The notes beneath the pieces are model-generated. The model worked only from the letters and a program-made list of their open reading frames with translations. It was not told the DNA's origin and ran no database searches. A stretch of 5,305 nucleotides of DNA from Alphaproteobacteria bacterium UBA685 (GTDB lineage: Bacteria; Pseudomonadota; Alphaproteobacteria; Puniceispirillales; Puniceispirillaceae), in NCBI GenBank assembly GCA_002299005.1, contig DBMZ01000050.1, positions 17,281-22,585 of the forward strand, read 5' to 3'. Positions within the stretch are counted from its first letter, which is position 1; each line of letters opens with the position of its first letter. This document shows, piece after piece, positions 1 through 5,305 of this stretch. The position numbers were made by a program, and so were the translations under genes.

Positions 1-335
1 ACATAATAGACCACCGCCATCAGCGCAAAGCCTGACAGCCATGTGGCATAAGATTCCCACTTAAACCACGTCAAATGCTCTGGCAGGGTTGGCGGGGCGA
101 CAAGGTATTTTTGAATATGGTAAAACCCGCCCCCATGCACTTGCCATTCTTCGCCATTCACCAAATCAGGCAGGCCTTCATGACGGCGCAGACCCAAATC
201 AAGCGCGATAAAATAAAAAGAAGAGCCTATCCAAGCAATGGCGGTAATCACATGTAACCAGCGCAAGGCAAATTCTCCCCAATCAAGCGCAAGAAGGCCC
301 AAAAACGATAGCTCTAGCTCAGTCCCAAACATCAT
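1..335 (-). CDS. puuD: Urate hydroxylase PuuD, N-terminal part (gene cut by the left window edge)
   Basis: This is the first 111 codons of a membrane-bound urate oxidase of the PuuD family, which converts urate to 5-hydroxyisourate. The reading frame stays open from the ATG at 335 to the edge. Visible family marks are the first membrane helix at about residues 22-45, containing RWLHVITAIAWIGSSFYF, then a hydrophilic stretch with GEEWQVHGGGFYH (about residues 61-73), and the start of a second helix at about 96-111. H28, H68 and H73 fall in these conserved blocks. Known family members are integral membrane proteins, often with a C-terminal cytochrome c domain; that part lies outside the window, so I cannot say whether it is present. 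The start is one of two adjacent ATGs (335 or 332), preceded by GGGGGAG. The ATG at 335 follows the uraH stop codon with no gap, so translational coupling with uraH is likely. The family call is firm from motif recognition. Confidence 0.9.
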   Translation of the reverse strand, partial: MMFGTELELSFLGLLALDWGEFALRWLHVITAIAWIGSSFYFIALDLGLRRHEGLPDLVNGEEWQVHGGGFYHIQKYLVAPPTLPEHLTWFKWESYATWLSGFALMAVVYY

Positions 336-695
336 TTAGCTCCCCCGATATGTCGAATAGCCATAAGGTGATAATAATAATGGCACATGATAATGAGATT
401 GCGCATCTGCCATACCAAATATGATAGGCACCTCATCCAAAAATTTAGGCTCTGGCAAATCATCATAATGTGCTTCTAAATAAGCGCCTGCCTGAAATAC
501 CAGCATATAGCGACCAGCGGCAAACGACCCCTTTGGCAAGATAGGCGTATCTGTGCGGCCATCATCATTGGTGCGCATATCGCAAATATGGATTTGCTCA
601 CTGCCCTCAAGGCGGTAAAGGCTTATCGCCAAATCAGCCGCTGGCATGCCGCGCCCTGTATCAAGCACATGTGTCGTTAAAAAGCCGCTATTCAT
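336..695 (-). CDS. uraH: 5-hydroxyisourate hydrolase (transthyretin-like)
   Basis: A 119-residue protein, the normal length for this family. It hydrolyses 5-hydroxyisourate to 2-oxo-4-hydroxy-4-carboxy-5-ureidoimidazoline (OHCU), the step straight after urate oxidation. The sequence shows the full signature: N-terminal TTHVLDTGRGMPA with the active-site His9, central TNDDGR with Arg47, and the C-terminal HYHVPLLLSPYGYSTYRGS, which holds the conserved histidines H101/H103 and the diagnostic YRGS tail. The YRGS ending separates these enzymes from true transthyretins. No signal peptide is visible, so it should act in the cytoplasm. The ATG at 695 is the first possible in-frame start because a TGA lies two codons upstream. 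A GGGAAGG ribosome-binding site sits about 10 bases upstream of it. The gene abuts puuD and is divergent from puuE, so uraH and puuD probably form one leftward transcript. Confidence 0.96.
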   Translation of the reverse strand: MNSGFLTTHVLDTGRGMPAADLAISLYRLEGSEQIHICDMRTNDDGRTDTPILPKGSFAAGRYMLVFQAGAYLEAHYDDLPEPKFLDEVPIIFGMADAQSHYHVPLLLSPYGYSTYRGS

Positions 696-752
696 TGCTC
701 ATAAACCTTCCCACTTTTATCACCAAGATGACAAATGCTTTATTCTTGACTG

Positions 753-780
753 TTAACTGGTCTACTATGTCACCTATAGT
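753..780 (+). promoter_or_regulatory. Candidate sigma-70 type promoter for the puuE operon
   Basis: TTAACT (753-758) and TATAGT (775-780) are spaced by 16 bases and resemble the TTGACA/TATAAT consensus at 4 and 5 of 6 positions. Transcription would begin near 787, leaving a leader of roughly 30 bases before the ATG at 819. A better -35 match, TTGACT at 746-751, is spaced badly: 23 bases from the same -10. This is pattern matching by eye in AT-rich DNA, so it is only a candidate. Confidence 0.35.
764..780. promoter_or_regulatory. Short inverted repeat overlapping the -10 box, possible operator
   Basis: ACTAT (764-768) and ATAGT (776-780) are perfect inverted 5-base arms around a 7-base centre. 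The right arm lies on the candidate -10 box of the puuE operon, which is where a repressor could block transcription. Arms this short occur by chance in AT-rich DNA, and I cannot tie the site to a named regulator family. Confidence 0.2.
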
Positions 781-818
781 GCTTTGTTTCTATCATTTTG
801 TGCGAGAAAAAAACGAAC

Positions 819-2243
819 ATGCGATACCCAAGAGATATGAGAGGTTATGGCGATCAGACGCCGAGAGCGCCTTGGCCTAACAGCGCCAAAATTGCGGTTC
901 AATTCGTTGTGAATTACGAAGAAGGCGCTGAGAATAATATCCTGCATGGTGATAGCGCATCAGAAGCCTTTTTATCAGAGATTGTGGGCGCCGCCGCATG
1001 GCCAAATCAGCGTCATTGGAACATGGAATCTCTCTATGAATATGGCGCAAGAGCTGGTTTTTGGCGCCTGCACGCGCTTTTCACAAAAGCTGATATCCCG
1101 GTGACTGTCTATGGCGTAGCACAAGCCCTCAAACGCGCACCAGATCAGGTGCAAGCGATGCTTGAGGCAGATTGGGAAATCGCAAGCCACGGCCTGAAAT
1201 GGATTGAATATAAAGATCATAGTCCCGAAGAAGAACGCGCTGACATCATAGAAGCTATCCGCATGCATGAGCTCATCACGGGGCAAAAGCCGCAAGGCTG
1301 GTATACTGGCAGATGTTCTGTGAACACGGTTGATCTGGTGGCGGAACAAGGCGTTTGCACTTACCAGTCAGATTGTTATGGCGATGATTTGCCCTATTGG
1401 CACGAGACGCCCTCTGGCCCGCAATTGATGGTGCCTTACACGCTTGATGCCAATGATATGCGCTTTGCGACCCCGCAAGGCTTTAACACAAGCGAGCATT
1501 TCTTCACCTATCTCAAAGATAGCTTTGATGCGCTCTATGCCGAGGGTCTGGCAGGTACGCCAAAGATGATGTCTATCGGCCTTCATTGTCGTCTTATCGG
1601 CAGGCCTGGCCGTATTCAGGGCCTGCGCAAATTTATCGATTATGTGAAATCGCATGAGCAAGTTTGGCTAGCCAAGCGCATTGATATCGCCAAAGCATGG
1701 GTTGAGGCCCATCCCTATAAGCCGCCCTTCTCGCCAGCGTCTCTGTCTGAAGAAGATTTCATGGCCCATTTTGGCGGTGTTTATGAGCATTCACAATGGA
1801 TTGCCGAACACACCTTTGCCGATGAGCTAGGGCCCGTACATAATAGCCCAAGCGCGTTTGCCGCTGCTATGGCCTATCATTTCAGAGCGGCAAGTGATAA
1901 CAGGCGCCTTAGCGTCTTGCGCGCCCACCCAGATTTAGCTGGCAAGCTTGCACAAGCGCGCCAATTAACGCCAGAATCGGCAGATGAGCAGGCTTCAGCA
2001 GGCTTAGATGCGCTAACAGATGCTGAAAAACAGACTTTCACCGAACTGAATGAGGCCTATGTTGCCAAGTTTGGCCATCCATTTATCATTGCCGTCAAAG
2101 CCCATACAAAGGCTAGCATTCTTGCCGCTTTCAAAAAACGCATCAACCATGATAGCGCGACCGAATTGCAAGAAGCTTGTCAACAAGTTGAAAAAATTGC
2201 AGGGTTTCGGATAAAGGCTATTTTCGATAGTGAAAATGACTAA
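819..2243 (+). CDS. puuE: Fused allantoinase PuuE / OHCU decarboxylase (UraD) bifunctional protein
   Basis: A 474-residue protein with two catalytic domains. Residues 1 to about 300 form a PuuE-type allantoinase with a polysaccharide-deacetylase-like fold, converting (S)-allantoin to allantoate. They show MRYPRDMRGYG, VQFVVNYEEGAEN, EIASHGLKW (H124), GWYTGR and GLHCRLIGRPGR (H256). The aspartates and second histidine used for metal binding by related deacetylases are replaced, which fits the known metal independence of PuuE. Residues from about 306 to 470 form an OHCU decarboxylase with FGGVYEHSQWIAE, LRAHPDLAGK (catalytic-type H370), an EQASAGL block (E390) and KFGHPFI. The two activities are consecutive steps, with the C-terminal domain acting first. 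Such fusions are known in this family. I chose the ATG at 819 because homologues begin M-x-YPRD; an in-frame TTG at 798 would add seven residues unlike the family. The ribosome-binding site is weak (GAGAAA, about 10 bases upstream). It heads the rightward operon. Confidence 0.94.
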   Translation: MRYPRDMRGYGDQTPRAPWPNSAKIAVQFVVNYEEGAENNILHGDSASEAFLSEIVGAAAWPNQRHWNMESLYEYGARAGFWRLHALFTKADIPVTVYGVAQALKRAPDQVQAMLEADWEIASHGLKWIEYKDHSPEEERADIIEAIRMHELITGQKPQGWYTGRCSVNTVDLVAEQGVCTYQSDCYGDDLPYWHETPSGPQLMVPYTLDANDMRFATPQGFNTSEHFFTYLKDSFDALYAEGLAGTPKMMSIGLHCRLIGRPGRIQGLRKFIDYVKSHEQVWLAKRIDIAKAWVEAHPYKPPFSPASLSEEDFMAHFGGVYEHSQWIAEHTFADELGPVHNSPSAFAAAMAYHFRAASDNRRLSVLRAHPDLAGKLAQARQLTPESADEQASAGLDALTDAEKQTFTELNEAYVAKFGHPFIIAVKAHTKASILAAFKKRINHDSATELQEACQQVEKIAGFRIKAIFDSEND

Positions 2244-2280
2244 AATAATGGCGAATTATAGGGAATTAAGTGTGCAATAG

Positions 2281-3117
2281 ATGACCAAAAACAGTCAAAT
2301 GACATCTTATTACGCACCGCAAGGTGGTCTGCCATCACAAAAGACACTTCTCACAGATAGAGCTGTTTTTACAACCGCCTATGCCGTGATCCCAAAAGGC
2401 GTCATCAGTGATATTACGACATCGCACCTTCCCTTTTGGGACAAGACACGCCTATGGGTGATCGCGCGCCCGATGACAGGCTTTGCTGAGACATTCTCGC
2501 ACTATATCGTTGAGGTTAGCGCCAATGGTGGCTCTGATAAGCCTGATACAAATGATGAGGCGCAATCTGTTTTATTCATCGTCGAAGGACAGGTCACCCT
2601 CTCTTATGGCGGCACAGATTACACACTGTCCGCCGGTGGCTATGCCTATCTGCCTGCAGGCCTTGATTGGCGCTTGAAAAACACCTCTTCTGATAAGGCG
2701 GTATTCCATTGGATACGCAAACGCTATCAACGCGTTGATGGCATTGAAGCTCCAGAAGCATTTGTGACCTCTGATCAAGAAACAACGCCGATTGAGATGC
2801 CTGATACAAACGGTGTTTGGGCCACGAGCCGCTTTGTTGAGCCAGATGATATCCGCCATGATATGCATGTGAATATCGTCACATTCCAGCCAGGCGGGGT
2901 TATCCCTTTTGCCGAAACGCATGTGATGGAACATGGGCTGTATATTTTACAAGGCAAGGCCGCCTATCATGTCAATCAAGATTGGGTTGAGGTTGAGGCA
3001 GGTGACTATCTATGGCTTCGCGCTTTTTGTCCGCAAGCTTGTTATGCCGGCGGGCCAGAGCCGTTCCGCTATTTGCTTTATAAAGACGTAAACAGGCATC
3101 CAGATTTGTTGCTATAG
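2281..3117 (+). CDS. allE: (S)-ureidoglycine aminohydrolase, bicupin
   Basis: A 278-residue bicupin enzyme that hydrolyses (S)-ureidoglycine to (S)-ureidoglycolate and ammonia, late in allantoin breakdown. The N-terminal cupin (about residues 65-145) has an FIVEGQVTL...GGYAYLPAG core without metal ligands. The C-terminal cupin (about 195-270) carries E212, H214, H218 and Q252. Their spacing matches the Mn-binding Glu, His, His, Gln set known for the plant enzyme. Y229, Y264 and K268 also sit at the spacing of its substrate-contacting residues. No signal peptide is visible. The start is uncertain: ATG 2281 follows directly after an in-frame TAG and has only a distant AGGGAA, while Met7 (ATG 2299) begins MTSYYAPQGGLP, which looks like the usual family N-terminus but has no ribosome-binding site of its own. 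The gene lies 37 bases after puuE and 26 before allA, whose enzyme uses its product. Confidence 0.93.
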   Translation: MTKNSQMTSYYAPQGGLPSQKTLLTDRAVFTTAYAVIPKGVISDITTSHLPFWDKTRLWVIARPMTGFAETFSHYIVEVSANGGSDKPDTNDEAQSVLFIVEGQVTLSYGGTDYTLSAGGYAYLPAGLDWRLKNTSSDKAVFHWIRKRYQRVDGIEAPEAFVTSDQETTPIEMPDTNGVWATSRFVEPDDIRHDMHVNIVTFQPGGVIPFAETHVMEHGLYILQGKAAYHVNQDWVEVEAGDYLWLRAFCPQACYAGGPEPFRYLLYKDVNRHPDLLL

Positions 3118-3130
3118 CCTGATAAAATAA

Positions 3131-3135
3131 GGGGG
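3131..3135 (+). promoter_or_regulatory. Ribosome-binding site that fixes the GTG start of allA
   Basis: A GGGGG run, preceded by AA, lies 8 bases upstream of the GTG at 3144. It supports this non-ATG start, which gives the expected family N-terminus. Confidence 0.6.
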
Positions 3136-3143
3136 CGCCGGCC

Positions 3144-3629
3144 GTGACCACAAACATCCAGATAGAACCACTTACCCTTGAGGCTTTCGCGCCTTTTGGT
3201 GATGTGCTTTATTTTGATGGTGCGCCTGATAAAATGATTAATCAGGGGCTATGTGGGCGCTATCATGATAGGGCCTTACTGACGCTAGGCGATGGCAAGG
3301 CTGGTATCAGCCTGTTTGATGCCAAGCCGCGCACCCTTCCCTATCAGCTTGATTTATTAGAACGCCATCCGCTTGGCTCGCAAGCCTTTTTGCCGATGAG
3401 CGAACACCCCTTCTTAGTGATCGTCGCACCTGATGCAGGCGGAAGACCTGACAGGCCGCGCGCTTTTATCACTGAGCCGCATATGGGTGTGAACTACCAT
3501 GCAAATATTTGGCATGGCGTGTTGACACCCCTATCAGCTCCGGGACGTTTTGCGGTGATTGACCGCATTGGCGCCGGAGATAATCTCGAGGAATTCTGGC
3601 TGGAGACGCCGTATATAATTATGAGGTGA
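3144..3629 (+). CDS. allA: Ureidoglycolate lyase (ureidoglycolate hydrolase family, AllA)
   Basis: A 161-residue cytoplasmic protein of normal family length that splits (S)-ureidoglycolate into glyoxylate and urea, the last step of this pathway. Recognisable blocks are IEPLTLEAFAPFGDVL near the N-terminus, INQGLCGRYHD (about residues 30-41), LERHPLGSQAFLPM (about 72-85), the cupin-like GVNYHANIWHGVLTPL (about 115-130) with its conserved histidines, and FAVIDRIGAGDNLEEFWLE near the end. It starts at GTG 3144, backed by a good ribosome-binding site, and ends in a TGA at 3627-3629. The 26-base gap from allE fits co-translation of two enzymes that act in sequence. The urea it releases would need a urease or urea amidolyase, and neither is encoded here. 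Confidence 0.93.
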   Translation: MTTNIQIEPLTLEAFAPFGDVLYFDGAPDKMINQGLCGRYHDRALLTLGDGKAGISLFDAKPRTLPYQLDLLERHPLGSQAFLPMSEHPFLVIVAPDAGGRPDRPRAFITEPHMGVNYHANIWHGVLTPLSAPGRFAVIDRIGAGDNLEEFWLETPYIIMR

Positions 3630-3672
3630 CGAAAGGCCAGAGTTTGCAATCAACTGCTTATGGGGGGAAATC

Positions 3673-5031
3673 ATGGCAGCAGATAATTCACTTGGCACCC
3701 CGGCACAACTTGCCGACCCAAATTACACACCGAAACTGGCACAGGCAGTGCCACTCGGCATTCAGCATATATTGGCGATGTTTGTATCAAACGTCACACC
3801 CGCCATTATCTTGGCAGGGGCCGCAGGTTTTGGCTTTGGCTCAAACTCAGCTGACTTTCCATCACTTATCTATATGATTCAGATGTCGATGGTCTTTGCG
3901 GGTCTTGCGACTTTAATCCAGACTATTGGCATTGGCCCCATTGGGGCGCGCCTGCCTATCGTGCAAGGGACGAGCTTTGCCTTTGTGCCCATTATGATCC
4001 CGCTTGTCGCTGGCAAGGGCGTTGATGCGATGGCCGCCGTGATGGGAGGCGTCTTGGTTGGCGGTATCTTCCACATGTTCCTTGGCACATTCATTAAGCG
4101 CATTCGCTTTGCCTTCCCGCCATTGGTCACAGGCCTTGTTGTGCTGATGATTGGCCTTGCCTTGATAAAGGTTGGCATCCAATATGCCGCGGGCGGTGTG
4201 CCTGCGATTGGCACGCCTGATTATGGCACAGCGCTTAATTGGACAGCCGCTGGCATTGTGATTGTCGTGGCTCTTGGTTTGAAATTCTTTACCAAAGGCT
4301 TGCTATCCGCCGGCGCTGTTCTTGTTGGCATGATTGCCGGCTATCTGTTTGCGATGACGCAAGGCATGGTCAATTTTGGCGGCGTTAGCAATGCGGCGCT
4401 GTTCTCTGTGCCTATGCCATTTCATTTTGGCATGGAATTTACCGCTGCGGCGATTATCGGCATGTGCGCCATGTCGTTTGTCTCTGCCGTTGAAACAGTG
4501 GGCGACGTCTCAGGCATCACTAAAGGCGGTGCCAAGCGCGAGGCAACAGACGAAGAAATCCAAGGGGCGACCTATGCAGATGGGTTTGGCTCTGCCATCG
4601 CCGGCCTGTTTGGCGGCCTTCCCAACACATCATTCAGCCAGAATGTCGGCCTTGTCGCAATCACAGGCGTGATGAGCCGCAAGGTGGTCACATTTGGCGC
4701 GATTTTGCTTGTGATTGCCGGTCTTATCCCAAAGGTTGGGGCAATTATCTCAACCGTGCCTATCGAAGTTTTGGGCGGCGGTGTGATCGTGATGTTTGGC
4801 ATGGTTGCCGCGGCAGGCGTCTCTATCTTGGCGGGCGTTGAATGGAACCGCAGGAACCTGATGATTTTTGCGATATCTCTATCGGTTGGCCTCGGCCTCC
4901 AGCTTGAACCAGGCGCCTTGCAGCACCTAACAGGCACCGTCAAGATATTAATGACCTCAGGCCTGCTCCCTGCGGCATTATTGGCGATGATATTGAACCT
5001 CATCCTGCCTGAAGAGCTACCAGAAGCGTAA
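3673..5031 (+). CDS. NCS2-family purine permease (probably urate or xanthine)
   Basis: A 452-residue inner-membrane transporter of the nucleobase-cation symporter-2 (nucleobase-ascorbate transporter) family, which usually has 14 membrane segments. At least a dozen hydrophobic stretches are visible, for example about 27-52, 64-86, 117-139, 147-170, 255-275, 338-358, 362-387 and 424-446. Family marks are Q31-H32 in the first segment (GIQHILAMF), VETVGD with E274 and D278, and the signature QNVGLVAITG (323-332), which fits Q-N-x-G-x4-T-[RKG]. These residues line the substrate site in studied members. A strong GGGGGG ribosome-binding site lies 5 bases upstream of ATG 3673. Its position as last gene of a urate/allantoin operon suggests it imports urate or xanthine. 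Family members for uracil also exist and I cannot exclude another nucleobase from sequence alone. The gene is complete and undamaged. Confidence 0.9.
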   Translation: MAADNSLGTPAQLADPNYTPKLAQAVPLGIQHILAMFVSNVTPAIILAGAAGFGFGSNSADFPSLIYMIQMSMVFAGLATLIQTIGIGPIGARLPIVQGTSFAFVPIMIPLVAGKGVDAMAAVMGGVLVGGIFHMFLGTFIKRIRFAFPPLVTGLVVLMIGLALIKVGIQYAAGGVPAIGTPDYGTALNWTAAGIVIVVALGLKFFTKGLLSAGAVLVGMIAGYLFAMTQGMVNFGGVSNAALFSVPMPFHFGMEFTAAAIIGMCAMSFVSAVETVGDVSGITKGGAKREATDEEIQGATYADGFGSAIAGLFGGLPNTSFSQNVGLVAITGVMSRKVVTFGAILLVIAGLIPKVGAIISTVPIEVLGGGVIVMFGMVAAAGVSILAGVEWNRRNLMIFAISLSVGLGLQLEPGALQHLTGTVKILMTSGLLPAALLAMILNLILPEELPEA

Positions 5032-5057
5032 CAAGCGCGTTTGATAGGACCTTAAAA

Positions 5058-5089
5058 AGACCCCTTCTATCGCCTGATAGAGGGGGTCT
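5058..5089. terminator. Strong hairpin after the permease, intrinsic terminator facing leftward
   Basis: A 14-bp stem (5058-5071 with 5076-5089, a single G-T wobble) closes a GCCT loop, 26 bases after the permease stop codon. The T-run expected after an intrinsic terminator is absent on the plus strand, where GAATATGG follows. On the minus strand the stem is followed by a U-tract, from AAAAA at 5054-5058. It therefore looks like a terminator for a leftward transcript arriving from beyond the window. It may also end or protect the 3' end of the rightward operon. Confidence 0.75.
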
Positions 5090-5305
5090 GAATATGGTGA
5101 GGCAACACACATACAAAATATGAGACATTATGATTTTGATGCCTGTGACTTTACTCTAAAGCCTCTTGCTATATCAGAAATATTTGTCACTGCTATAAAG
5201 CAGATTTTAGGAGCTTGTTAGCTGCTCACCCTTTTCATTTAAGATGAATGATAAAATTTGTGGTGACGGTTAGATGTTGCGGCTGTGGTGTGGCGGTGAT
5301 GGTCA
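5090..5305. other. AT-rich tail with no supported gene
   Basis: I see no convincing reading frame, tRNA or long repeat in these 216 bases on either strand. A small 5-bp hairpin (5190-5203, CTGCT/AGCAG around ATAA) followed by TTTT is present but too weak to call a terminator. The stretch probably includes the 3' trailer of a leftward gene or the upstream region of a rightward one. Confidence 0.5.

Larger units (their letters stand above)
696..818. promoter_or_regulatory. Divergent intergenic control region between uraH-puuD and the puuE operon
   Basis: These 123 bases separate two divergently transcribed gene sets of one pathway, so they must hold the start signals for both, and a shared regulator is plausible. 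The region is visibly more AT-rich than the flanking genes. A rightward promoter candidate and a short inverted repeat are listed separately. I see no convincing -35/-10 pair for the leftward genes, although a GGGAAGG ribosome-binding site for uraH is clear at about 706-712. No regulator gene is present in the window. Confidence 0.7.

Noticed and set aside
75..257. Plus-strand open frame of 60 codons
   Set aside because: It is antisense to puuD, whose conserved membrane motifs are read on the minus strand.
798..818. In-frame TTG start that would lengthen the PuuE fusion by seven residues
   Set aside because: The added residues (start-CEKKTN) do not resemble the family N-terminus, whereas the ATG at 819 gives the typical M-x-YPRD beginning.
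975..1349. Minus-strand open frame of 124 codons opposite the PuuE domain
   Set aside because: It lies wholly inside a strongly supported gene on the other strand and shows no family resemblance.
3614..3619. Perfect TATAAT just before the end of allA, a possible internal promoter for the permease
   Set aside because: It lies within codons of the allA C-terminus and has no -35-like hexamer at 16-18 bases upstream, nor an extended -10 TG.
4572..5003. Long open frame on the minus strand opposite the permease (143 codons)
   Set aside because: It is antisense to a clear NCS2 gene; its composition reflects the complementary strand, and no domain or ribosome-binding site is recognisable.
5190..5208. 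Small hairpin plus TTTT on the plus strand, resembling a second terminator
   Set aside because: The stem is only 5 bp with few G-C pairs and the T-run is short and interrupted, so chance is likely.

Overview
The window is a purine (urate) breakdown locus from a Gram-negative bacterium, most likely an alphaproteobacterium. That placement rests on three things: the membrane-type urate oxidase PuuD, the fused allantoinase/OHCU decarboxylase, and proteins that look like alphaproteobacterial versions of these families. The base composition looks moderate, roughly half G+C by eye. A marine group such as SAR116 would fit, but this is a guess; the sequence alone does not fix the genus.

Layout. On the minus strand, reading leftward from about 695, uraH (5-hydroxyisourate hydrolase) is followed with no gap by the start of puuD (urate hydroxylase), which runs off the left edge. 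A 123-base divergent intergenic region (696-818) follows. On the plus strand come four closely spaced genes: a fused puuE-uraD (819-2243), allE (2281-3117), allA (3144-3629) and an NCS2-family purine permease (3673-5031). Gaps of 37, 26 and 43 bases suggest one operon. A 14-bp hairpin (5058-5089) follows the permease, then about 215 bases with no gene that I can support.

How the genes work together. The permease probably imports urate or xanthine. PuuD oxidises urate to 5-hydroxyisourate and UraH hydrolyses this to OHCU. The C-terminal half of the fusion decarboxylates OHCU to (S)-allantoin, and its N-terminal half opens allantoin to allantoate. AllE turns (S)-ureidoglycine into (S)-ureidoglycolate plus ammonia, and AllA splits ureidoglycolate into glyoxylate and urea. 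One step is missing here: allantoate to ureidoglycine (allantoate amidohydrolase, AllC type). It is presumably encoded outside the window.

All six genes belong to known families with their key residues intact. I found no previously undescribed system. The points most worth a second look are the fusion protein, the missing AllC step, the divergent control region, and the terminator whose U-tract faces the opposite strand.
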